Source: Tetrapyrgos nigripes
Taxonomy: Eukaryota; Basidiomycota; Agaricomycetes; Agaricales; Campanellaceae
NCBI GenBank assembly: GCA_013368315.1
Contig: JAACJM010000206.1
Coordinates: 80,506-144,505, forward strand
Direction: 5' to 3'
Length of the DNA stretch: 64,000 bases
Shown here piece by piece: positions 1 through 9,829 of the stretch (its first letter is position 1; each line of letters opens with the position of its first letter). The translations under genes were made by a program, and so were the position numbers. The notes beneath the pieces were generated by a model that worked only from the letters and a program-made list of their open reading frames with translations, did not search any database and was not told the DNA's origin.

Positions 1-104
1 GGCATAATCCTTCACATCAACCAACTGTATAGTTATACGGTTAGGCAGACTCATAGGTAGATATTATAACATACACAAAAAAAATCCTCTGCTTCAAAGT
101 AACA

Positions 105-419
105 ATGCGCCCTGACTCACCCATTCCCAAAAAACTCCAGATGAAAGAGAAGAAACGTGAGTCCATTACAACGGCGAGAGCCAATGGCAAAGATCCTATT
201 GAGTCCGCTATCCCATCAAAGAAGGCAAAGACCGCTGACACTGGTAATGTTGTATGTTAATACATTTTCCAATATGCCAGCTATACTTAACCTTAACTGA
301 AGGCTTCGAAGGCCAAGGCTGTTGCTACCACTGCTGTGAAGGCTGCCACGAAAAGGCTCAAGAATACCCTTTCAAAGCCAAACACCAAGTCAAAAAATAC
401 TCAGGACTCTGACATTGAG
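105..419 (+). pseudogene. Lys-rich hypothetical protein, 5' fragment (two exons)
   Basis: An ATG at 105 opens 49 codons. A GTATGT donor at 252 and an AG at 302 bound a phase-0 intron, and a second exon of 39 codons runs to 419, where GTAAGC follows. The product is rich in Lys, Thr, Ala and Ser with several basic clusters, so it is probably disordered and possibly nuclear. I do not recognise the family. After 420 no coding continuation is visible, and by 541 the sequence becomes the G/C-rich end of what looks like another element, so the gene is probably truncated. It could instead be the N-terminal exons of an accessory protein of a degraded transposon. Confidence 0.4.
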
Positions 420-540
420 GTAAGCTACAACATTATACATTATCATTTTATCCCCTTAACATACATAGCTACAGTCAAGATGCTGGATGGGTATGATGAT
501 ATATTAGGTGTACTTAGTGATATGTAGCTATATACATGAA

Positions 541-677
541 CCCGTACTATATACCCATGAACCCATGGGTTTTGTCTCAGACCCGTCTGCCCCATTGTTA
601 TCCGTGACCCACGAGGGCGGGGACGGGTTTTGACGGGGATGGGGACTGGTCAGAATTTTTTCCCCACGGGAGCCCTG
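541..677. mobile_element. Possible DNA-transposon terminus
   Basis: The block is packed with short repeats of ACCCG/CGGGT and GGGGA type and ends abruptly in an AGCCCTG motif at 671-677. Read on the minus strand it begins CAGGGCTCCCGTGGGGAAAA, which looks like the terminal inverted repeat of a cut-and-paste element. No partner end is seen in the window, so the element would be truncated or extend leftwards. This is pattern recognition only. Confidence 0.3.
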
Positions 678-790
678 TGCTGTTCCCTATTTTTCATTCC
701 GTTACCCCTCCTGCATTCTCATAAAGGACCTTAAGTGGTGGCGAGAGATCCTGCCAACTCATTCCCAGATCCTCACCAGTGGACCGTCAA

Positions 791-1215
791 CTTTATGTTG
801 ATGCCTTGACCAATTGGGGCATTGGCATAGCCATTGGCCCAAATTGGGTGTGTTATTGCCTTTCCAATACATGGAAGGAGCCAGGTTGAGATATCTGTTG
901 GTTAGAGACAGTGGCCGTTGAACTCCTGGTCCACTGGTTGGCCTACCTGGGCTATAAAGACGAGTGCATCATTATACACTCAGACAACCAGGGTACCATT
1001 GGAACTGTCACCAAAGCCTGCAGTCCAAAATACTGGATGAACATGTCCATTTGGAGGACATTTGATGTCCTGAATCCTCTCTTCCTTTTCCCTATCCTAT
1101 GAACCTGGCTGATGAGTTGTTGCATGGACAACTTGGTCAGTTCAAGCTTGTCGATCAGCTCCCTGATGCCCTCTGTTTGCTGGAGGAGCTTTGCAAGGTC
1201 CTTTACTATGCCTAG
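791..1215 (+). pseudogene. RNase H domain of DIRS-like element (fragment)
   Basis: In the RNase H frame the sequence reads YVDALTNWGIGIAIG near 793, carrying the first catalytic Asp. The AVELLVHWL helix with the catalytic Glu follows near 911, and HSDNQGTIG with the next Asp near 978. The segment ends in a TAG at 1213. This spacing matches RNase H of DIRS-like elements, which degrades the RNA strand during reverse transcription. An in-frame stop near 888 and the absence of upstream reverse transcriptase make it non-functional. Confidence 0.65.
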
Positions 1216-1399
1216 GTTCGTTACCAAACCCACACCCTGCCCCTTTCTTTTTTCCTAACTTTCCTTTAGTCTCCTAGGTTTCTGCCACTGGAAGAGTGAT
1301 GTTGTTCCACACCCTTCATCACCTCCAGCACCTTCTGAGGCTGTTATTACTCAGCCTCCCCCTCATCATTCCCTTTTACTATGCTGCTGTTCAATTCCC

Positions 1400-2783
1400 A
1401 TGCCTGTCTCTGGCAATCCCAATCCTCTGCCTGATAATCCTTCCTCATTACCCCAACTGCTATCAACATCTCATTCTCCTGCTCTGCTGCAACTGTCTCC
1501 AAACCCTGCTGTATCATCTCAACCCTTCCTAGACCCTTCCCACATGGCCTCAAGACAGCCTAGAACTGAAAACTGGATAGATCCATCTTCCCTGCAACCT
1601 CATGTTCTCACTAAGCATCATCTCCAGGATTGGGAAACTCCATGGTTTCTGGAACATCGGACAAAGAGGAATGAACTTTATGGAAGTGATGTAGCTCATC
1701 TAGCTGAGGCAACAGCAGGGGGCTCTGTTGTTGCAGAATCAAGAATCTTATGCTGTGGGCCTTCTGCGATTCAACCAGTTCTGCAATTTATACAAGGTAG
1801 ATGAACAAATCCGCGTGCTGGCAGATGATGTCCTTATCTCAGCGTTTATTGGCCATTACCTTGGGAAGGTCTCAGGGTCCTCTCTCAACAACTGGCTCTC
1901 TGGTCTCAAGATGTGGCATGATATGAAGCATGCCCCTTGGTGTGGTGGAGAACGTTGGGTTCAAATGTGTCATAGAAATGGTAATTGAGAAGGAGCCCAC
2001 CTCAAACGCCCTCTCCAGTCTCCAGTGACATATCGCCACCTCCAGATCCTTTGGAAACACCTGGACTTCTCCAAACCCTTCCATCGAGCAGTATGGGCTG
2101 TTGCCATTGTTTCTTTCTTGGCATTTCGCCGTCTTGGCAAACTAACCATTCCTTCCAGATCAAAATTTGATCCTCACCGTCATGCTCCCCACTCTACTAT
2201 CTTCAAACAATGGATGGAAAGAGATGTTCCTTGTCTAAGCTTCCACCTCCCTTGGACCAAGTCTACTCATGAATTGGGTACTGATGTGATCCTCATGGCA
2301 AGAATTTCAGAACCATATGGTATCTGTGGTGTCCAGGCTGTTGGACTCTATTACCAATTGAATGCCAACATCCCCAAAGATTATTCCATGTTCAGTTACT
2401 TCGATGACCAAGGGGTGCCTCAGCATATGGTAAAATCTGACTTTCTGGATTGTTGTTTTGACATTTGGAAGAAGGAGGCAATGTGTGATGTTCTGGGACA
2501 TAGCTTTTGTATTGGTGGAGCAGTATTCCATCTACTGGATGGCCTCCCACCCAAAATGGTAGCTAAACTTGATGGTTGGACCTCTCTGGCTTTCCTCCTT
2601 TACTGGAGGTATATTGATGAGATTGTCTCAAAGGCTACAGTGGAGGTTTATAAGAAGCAGGAGCTGGATAGAGTTTATGCTTCTTTGGAAGATTTTCGTG
2701 TTCGCAATGGTATTTCTTGCACTATTATCCAGGAGGCTCTTGAAGGCCTTGCTAATTCATCTCTTGCTGACTCTCCTCCCTAA
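1400..2783 (+). pseudogene. Tyrosine recombinase of DIRS-like element (frameshifted)
   Basis: Three overlapping frames together form one recombinase. A Pro/Ser-rich N-terminus covers 1400-1740. A SAM-like core-binding segment with SSLNNWLSGLKMWH lies near 1880. The catalytic domain runs from 2025 to the stop at 2783. The first catalytic Arg is visible in FRRLGKL, and the second motif reads LGHSFC where HxxR is expected. The Arg is therefore Cys (codon 2508-2510, TGT, one CpG transition from CGT). The Tyr nucleophile is in LLYWR. Frameshifts near 1740 and a stop near 1986 complete the inactivation. The enzyme would insert a circular cDNA intermediate. Confidence 0.7.
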
Positions 2784-2860
2784 TACTATCCCCCTGGCCC
2801 CCTTTACCCTACCCTACTCATACTTATTCCATGATGGTCTCTTAGTTTAAAATCCTTACC

Positions 2861-4940
2861 CTATTGCAAAGCTGCTGTACAATAAAACTTGTATTTCTTG
2901 TCACTCTGTATTTCTTGGTACTCTGTAATTTCTTGTCACCGAATACAAACATTTGATCTATTCCTCACTTGCTCGGGTTTGGGGTTGCTCGGCTGCCCTT
3001 GGGCTGCGAGCTTCGCTCGGGTTTGGGTGCATTTGGGCCCCTTCGGGTCAGCCTCTCTTTCCTCTTAGCACCCCGACGCTCAGGACTCAGTCCCGATAGG
3101 CGTTTAGATGCCTTCCTCATGGCGCGATTTCCAGACGCGTCTCTGGCATGCCTGTCACGTGCCCGGCATCTTCCGATGATGCTTCGGGCCGAGCCCTTCC
3201 CCAAACCTCGCCAACTAGCATAACAACCTAGTTGGCGTTGAAGTGTCTTTAATAAGTACTAGAATACATTCCGTATTCTAGTGTCTCTCCCTTTCCCTTA
3301 AGAGCCACAAAATAGCTCAGCTCATGATTCGGGAACAGATCCGAACTCCGAATCACATGTCGCTTACCCCAAGAGGGCCGCTTTCCCACATATGACTATT
3401 AACCAGATCGAATTCTTAGCGGCGCAACTTATGCGCCAGTCCCCGACTCTGTTGTATGCCCAATTGCCAAACTCAGCAGCAGTTGAGTTGAGGTTCGGGT
3501 CCAGCGTAGCTCCGAAAACATTTCCACTCATGCAAGCAGCCTTCCTGCCAGTGCAAGTTGCAGGTTCACCAATCTCTTTCCTCCAAAAACTGCGGTCGAT
3601 ACAAATCAATCGCATCAAGAATTAGGTTTTGTGAGGTTTCTTGTTTACATCCAGAGTCGGAATGAACTTCTGGATGGGAAAAAATGACATCAACGACAGT
3701 GCCAAATACACCGGCCATAGTTTCTTCAACCACGGTTACATGATCTTCACCTTCAAACATAGAAACACAGCTTTCGGGCCTACAGAATAAGAACAGTTGA
3801 GCGAGAACCTCGTTGGATCCGAAACTGTGACTCAGGCTCGTAGATAGCCAATTCGAAGTGCTAGCAGCATGTCCGAGCAGATAACATTCTCAATCGAGCA
3901 ATAAAAAATGAGAAAAGACAACAGATAATGAGTTAGAACTTCCTTGGAAGCCTAGTACAAACTATCAAATCCCTTTTCATTATGGCAGACACTGGAATAG
4001 AAATTACAACTTCAGCTAAGAATTGAGATGATTGAGAATTAAAACAACGGACTATGAGATCCACAGCGGCAGGCGTCCTTAGCCAATGTTTGAAGCCTTT
4101 GAGCGATTGACGGCAACCGAGGGAAGCCATCAAATATAATACTTTTCGCCGAGAACATGACAGAAGCTCTCACCAAGTTCACGGTCCATTATTTGATACT
4201 TGAATTGATACTCATGCACAGAGGAAGTAACTGTAGACAAGTTCTCAGCAAGAGCGAGCTTTTCAGCGAGGAAATTGGCGATGAAGTGAGCTCCCAACAC
4301 TTCTGATTGCTTTTTGGGTGCATTAAAGTCAAATTACGGTCAGCACGCTGATGAAGATGGAGAAGATCTATAGCAGGCAAACGTTGTTAAGGCTCAGACA
4401 ACGCTGGAACAAAAAAACAATGGGCAAGCATTGGCAGCGAGACGAAGACATGAAGAAGGCAATGACCTCATTGCGGAAATCGCCGTTTAAATTTTCAGAA
4501 CCCGAATTTGTTGATCGGTCGGTGGGACACGTCCCTCCTCCTGTCCCTTCGGTCCGGAGTCGGGGACACGACCTTTGTTGTGGACCATGGCTGAAGTGGT
4601 ACCTGCGGAGATTTCTTGAGAATCAAAACATACCCGCTCATGCCCTAGATGATTCTTCGTCTCTTCGGATTTCGGTCTGGAAGAAATTTGTTGCATCACT
4701 CCCTTCAGATCTATTGCCATGGCCGAAAAGGAGAAAAGAACTGACACTGTCTACGCAACCATGGAAATCCCCGGAACAATTACAGTGAATGGTGTAAAGC
4801 CAATGACCCCAGCCAAGACAAGCACAGTCATTGTTCGTGTAGGGAAATTTGATGCTGTGAAAGGCCCTCTAAGTGGTGCGTGTGAAAGGCCCAACTGTCC
4901 CAATTCGGAAATGAAATCAGCTGTCAGATTTCATTTCTGA
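2861..4940. other. No supported gene; hairpins and orphan ORFs
   Basis: After the recombinase the sequence is A/T-rich to about 2960. A G/C-rich stretch of repeated GGGTTTGGG and TCGGG-like words follows to about 3200, then two perfect hairpins. Short open frames occur on both strands at 3364-3890 and 4350-4940, but none has recognisable domains or convincing splice structure. The minus-strand frame from about 3890 to 3566 is the longest uninterrupted one (about 108 codons) and is acidic, with no identified homology. Confidence 0.5.
3209..3282. repeat. Two adjacent perfect 10-bp hairpins
   Basis: The first hairpin has stem arms at 3209-3218 and 3228-3237 (CGCCAACTAG and its complement) with a 9-base loop. 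The second has arms at 3258-3267 and 3273-3282 (ACTAGAATAC and its complement) with a 5-base loop. Both are perfect, and both carry CTAG at the same end of the stem. They lie next to the G/C-rich block and may mark a transposon end or an excision scar. Confidence 0.6.
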
Positions 4941-4942
4941 AT

Positions 4943-5428
4943 TTGGACAGTTCGACCTCTTGTCAAGTTTCGCGGTTTCTCATTCATGCCTACTTTTCAG
5001 GCCTTCGACTTGCTCGCGTTCGCGTTTTATTCAAGCTACCACCTGAGATTATCCTTTTCTCACCGTTACTAGCATTTGTTGACTGGTTCACACCTTTCAA
5101 CAAATACAATAAATCTCTCGGCATGTATCAAGTGGCGTACGCTCAGCGACAGGGAGAACAGCACTCAGGCATCGTGTTCGCCAGTTCCATCCAGCAAACT
5201 TGCCACCTCATACCAAACTTTGGTCACAGTACAGATAAGCTGGCTTGGAGTTCCAAAAATGTTCTCGATAAGTGTTCATCTTTCTTCGTTAACCCCTATC
5301 TCCGACACCGTGATTTCGTTCTTTTGCGGTATCACCCATATCTTTATGACCAATGGCAAGCTGAGCAGGTAGAAAAAGACGATTTAGGAAGCCATGTCAG
5401 ACCACGAAAGAAACAGCGTCGCACCTAG
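4943..5428 (+). pseudogene. Plavaka-like transposase C-terminal remnant
   Basis: The 161-codon frame resembles the C-terminal region of fungal Plavaka-type (CACTA-like) transposases. An ARVRVLF strand leads to a LAFVDWFTPF motif. A CHLIPNFG motif follows, then NVLDKCSSFFVNPYLRHRDF close to the end, with a basic tail. The first residues probably come from intron: an AG at 5000 could be the true acceptor. No upstream DDE domain is visible, so this is a 5'-truncated copy. It is not the same segment as the larger element at 45-51 kb. The family assignment is from memory of the motif order, with no alignment. Confidence 0.5.
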
Positions 5429-5902
5429 GTTATCTACGACGTCCGTGGTTGCTTTACCTTTTTGACCTCATCCCGTTAACATATACAGGTCTTCTTAGTA
5501 CTTACACTATAGAATTGATATATTATACGAAATTCCAGGCTGAAATAATACATTATCTACAGTATACTTCAACTGAGACTATACTTGCCTATGGATCTAA
5601 AGCCTCGGGTCTACTGGTACTCTGGGGTCAGCTACCGGTACTACGTGGGACTCCTGACGCTCCTGAGTCTTGGCGGTGACTTACGGAGATTCGGATATCT
5701 TAAGCGGTCGTTCCCGTAGCGATTTATTTTTTCCTGATGTTGCAGAGAGATATCATTTACCCTAACACACTCTTATTGATAGATTCTTGTATTCTACTCA
5801 ATTTATGCAACTCCTGTTCCGTTCATAGTCATAATTTTTGATTCTTTTGCATGTCGTTTTGAAAGGTAAGTAGGAATTACGTTCGCCAAGTTGAGATTGA
5901 GA
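5429..5902. other. Intergenic, no gene seen
   Basis: This is A/T-rich spacer between the Plavaka-like remnant and the 3' end of the MFS gene. No repeats or coding frames with support. Confidence 0.5.
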
Positions 5903-8488
5903 TTACAACGTATACCTGAAATTAGGTGCTCTATCACCCAAAGCTCTCAATTCCTCGTGGGTAAACACTCCTCCTCCCCCTTTCTTCTCCACCACGTCTC
6001 GTTTGCGATTGATTCGCGCGTACATGAAGGCAACGATTGGAAGAAATACTAGTCCCATACCAACGAACATAAGTTCCAGGCCGTCTACAATCATTAATCC
6101 AGTAGGTCTGCATATGTAGAACAAACCAATTACTTACGACCAAGCACGAACCGAGGACTGTCCTGGGTGCGATAGATATTCGAAGCAATCGCGCCACTAA
6201 AATTCCCGATCCCAATTTGCAGAGCCAGGCCTACAGCCCGTCTATACTGGCCGGAGACGTTATTACCAAACCTTTCATAAAACGGAAATTAGCCAGAGCC
6301 TGGACTGGAGTCTACTACAATGACTCGCCACGCTAATACTCCAGGAAACCCAGCATATGCACCTCCTACAATGAGGAACGTGCCGAAGTATTTCGCGCCT
6401 GGAGGCGTATCGGATATGTTGATTGAGAATCCTATGAGACAAAGGACGAGGCAAAGTAGGATAAAGGGAGACCGGATTTTCAGTCTGTCTGATAGATGAG
6501 CTAGGACCATCATTAGGATAGCTGTTGATGAACAGATCTGAGTAGCTTTGACGGGGAAGGGCATAGAAGAGCTTACCAGCGAATACGTATGGCGGAACAG
6601 TGAGCAATTGTGTAACCGCAGTGGAACGTTCTCCAAATCTGTTTGTTGTAAGGTGAGCATAGCAGGGAAAAGCAAGGAAAAATATTAATCTACGTATTGA
6701 TGATGGTCCTGCCCTTCGTTCAGTAATGCAGCATCACCCACTTCGGATATGCAAGCGTACTTACGGAAGGAAAAGGGTAATTCCATATACTGCAATAAGT
6801 CAATATCTTGAACATACTCGAGCTGACAGGAAACGTACACGGTACAATGATCCCAAAGTAGATGGGAAATTGGATCCATAGCTATAAACAAAAAGCCTCA
6901 AGTATCTCACACGTATTGAAGTGCTCAGTGCTCACCTTCCAGTCAGCCGCAGCTTGTACGATGTGCTTTATCTCGAAATGTTCTTCTTCCCCCACCAAGG
7001 AGGTATCCATTTCTACATTCAGAGAATCAGTTCTCGGAATGACACAATAAACCGGTGGTTTGAGTGAAGCACTTTTCTTATTGATAACGAATGCGCGTTC
7101 TTCAGGCGTTAGAAACTTGGCGGTCTGAGGGAGATCGACAACGACTGAAGGGTACAGTGGAATGAGTATAGCGATCAGAACTGCAAAGCGTACTTACGCC
7201 AGAAAGCTAATAATCCTACGGCCACCGTGACTATTCCCTCAATAATCTGTTGAAGCACTGATGAGCCAGGCTAATCACATAGGAACATTAAATTAGTACT
7301 CACGAAGATCCAACTCCATCCAAGTAGTCCTTGCGTGCCGTCCATAAATGAAATTCCGAATGCAAGGAGACCCGAGAACGCTCCAGCTAGAGACGCTGCT
7401 CCGTGGAAGAGCGCGATACGAGCTTGAAGAGAATGACGGGGGTACCACAAGGTAAGACTGAGCGTAAGTATTTCAGCTCCTAGCTGCCCGCAAAGACTGT
7501 TGGTGGACTCACTAGTAGATGACTCCAGGGAATAACCCAGCTTCGGATACTCCGAGAAGTACACGTGTGCCTACGAGTTGAGGATAACTAGCAACGTTTG
7601 ACGGTCGCATACTTGAAGAACTAGTGAATCAAATAAGAATTTACTTTTTAACGAGTCCCATCAAAGTCCTGTTCAAAGTTAGTGGCGAAATGATTCAAGC
7701 ATGGAAACTGAAAACATACATGACAATGCCCCATAAAACCTCAGACAGTCAACTTTGAGTTCATCGGAAGTAGTTTGAGTACGCTGCAACGCTTACTGTG
7801 ATTCCAGGTAGCCATCTGTCCCCATCAGATTAGTACAACGATTTAGTAGGTACAAAACAGATCTACACACATTGACGGTCTGAACTTCGTGAGCACAAGG
7901 CTTTGTGCAATCATGGTCAGGATCTGGTGATGATATCAAACGTCTGAATACCGACTTTGCTGGACACACAAAGATGCAGTAGGGCTGCGGCCATATGTAT
8001 GTCAGTCAATGATATACTGAGAAATCAGATTTGCTTACGATGAAGTAAAGGGTCTAGGGAAAAAGTGTCGGAGGATGAGTACAGCTTTCGAGGTCGAAGT
8101 GGAAGATGGTAACGAACCAAAGCAATGTTGTACTGATTCCCCTCCAGATGAAGTTGGGATTCCAACCCCTGCAACCTGGCATTTCCAATATTGCCTGCGT
8201 TGCCAACAACGGACATGTTAGTATAGTCGGCACGTATACCGAAGGAGCATGAGATCTCCACGAGGGCTTACCACGATCCATAAAAGACATAAGGTACATC
8301 AGCGAAAGGATTGGCAAGATTCTCAGGTCAATCTTGGTCCAAAGCCGTCTTTCTTCTGATTCTGTGAGCGCTGACACATTGGTAGAGTCTTCCGGAGATT
8401 GGTCGAGTTCTTTCCCACCAGTACCAGCTTCGAGCTCGTGAAGTGAACCGGAAGATTGAACCTTCTCATCGGTGTCGATAATAGCCAT
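5903..8488 (-). CDS. MFS transporter, anion:cation symporter (Dal5-like) type, many introns
   Basis: The ATG at 8488 starts a hydrophilic tail, and the first membrane segment follows with LRILPILSLMYLMSFMDRG. The next exon begins GNIGNARLQGLE. Later pieces, in order, are LVLTKFRPS, EVLWGIVM, SEAGLFPGVIYY, LWYPRHSLQARIALFHGAAS and LLGWSWIF. These are followed by FAATAILMMVLAHLSDRLK, GVLAWFGNNVSGQYRR and a last membrane helix near 6090. The stop is at 5903. This order is that of fungal allantoate/nicotinate permease-like transporters (12 membrane helices, plasma membrane), which import small organic anions. The substrate cannot be read from the sequence. At least nine introns of about 50 bp interrupt the gene. 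One of them (6272-6328) has a GC donor. No stop or frameshift is needed in the parts I could join, so the gene may be functional. Confidence 0.82.
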
Positions 8489-9414
8489 GGTCCTAGTCAG
8501 TGTGGGGCTTTTTTTTTTTCACCAAAGTTGACTGACCTTAAGTATGCATCCATCTGACCACGACTCATGACTATCGACGTGTGAGTGTTCTCTGAAATGT
8601 AAAGAGACTGAAATAGTATCAGTCTTATGTCCCGGATGCGTTGATGCAGGTATTTTTGGAGCTGTTGCTTCACCAGGCATGCAAGGATGAAAGCAAGGTG
8701 GAAGTCGAGGACAACCGGTTGCGGCATCTCGGCAGCCAAGTCGACAGAAAGTTCGCACGTCAGATTTTTTTGGCACTTCTTTCCACGTCCCCAACACGTC
8801 CCCCAACTTCACTGAGCATTCCAGGCACCTCTCCCTCATAGTACAATATTTAGATATCTATGGCTCTACGAGATACACCGGTAAAAAAACTAAAACCAAA
8901 TTTGGGACGTTCCTCACTCACGAGTCAAATACAATTTGAGCTGGTGCCAAGTAAACCAACTGATCACGACCTCTGACTTCTATCTATGGCTTTCTGCTTC
9001 GTCAAATCCCGCGTGTGAGTGCTAAACAGCTGCCCTATGATACAAGTATGACGTTTGATTCGAAGGAGTCTATGACGGTGAGTTTTTCTAGGTTCATGCT
9101 GGTGACAATGGATTTATAACATACAAGGTCATTGTTACCATTCCCCCCTTCCCCGCTCCCTCTGCATGGTACATCTGTTATCATTCCTCTTAAATTCATG
9201 GACTACTCAACCACCACTATGTTCTTCCCTTCTCTCCCCACCTTTCTCTTTCCGGCCCCTCTTCTGTCGTTCATTTTCCCCTCCTCCATCTATTAGTGAT
9301 CAAACCTTTATAACCACCATTCAAGACTCAGAGACGTGTAGATTACAGTACGTGTAGCCTGGAAACAAGTACAGGAGCGTCTTGGTCACCAGGCTACAGT
9401 ACATGTAATACCAA
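8489..9414. other. Intergenic region upstream of the MFS gene
   Basis: This is the presumed promoter side of the MFS transporter and the 3' side of the DUF6534-type gene. A T-run (8510-8519) lies just upstream of the MFS start, and a C/T-rich tract spans about 9140-9300. No gene is supported. Confidence 0.45.
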
Positions 9415-9529
9415 TCATGCGTAGAGACGACCAATGACCAAGTACATTCCGAAGTAGATGTAAGTTCCGGGCAGGGAGAGGTACTAGTAAGGTGTATTCG
9501 TTAACTTGACTCTGGTAAAATACTAAGAC

Positions 9530-9763
9530 TATTAGACTTAGGTTATCTTAGTGAATAATCTTAGCGAGAGTCACAAAGTGGGGGTAAGAGCATGTGAATG
9601 TATCTCACTTAACTCTCAAGTATATATCATTAATCAGAGTAGTATAATAATATAAATAGTCTAAGTATATCCATATGATCATTTGACCGTATGTCCGCAG
9701 TACCTGATTGATGCCGTATGCATAGTAACTTAGTAACTTGATCGTTATCATTTAATTCCAACA
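9530..9763 (-). repeat. 3' LTR of copia A, copy 1
   Basis: The 234-bp LTR, read on the minus strand, begins TGTTGGAATT and ends CTAATA. A purine tract (AAGGGGAG on the minus strand, at 9764-9771) adjoins it and should be the plus-strand primer. Confidence 0.9.
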
Positions 9764-9829
9764 CTCCCCTTCAAGCGGATATCCCTAGTAATCGGGAGAA
9801 ATGCTTGATCTCTTCAGCGGAGAGAGCTT

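Larger units (their letters stand above)
730..2860 (+). mobile_element. Decayed DIRS-like tyrosine-recombinase retroelement
   Basis: The order RNase H then tyrosine recombinase on one strand, without an integrase, is that of DIRS-like (YR) retrotransposons, which are common in basidiomycetes. The reverse transcriptase expected upstream of the RNase H is missing. Both remaining parts are broken by frameshifts and stops. No split direct repeats or inverted repeats could be recognised at the ends, so the boundaries are approximate. Confidence 0.7.

Noticed and set aside
2960..3230. G/C-rich stretch as ribosomal RNA or CpG-island promoter
   Set aside because: No rRNA core sequences recognised and no gene follows; short repeated words suggest transposon-end debris.
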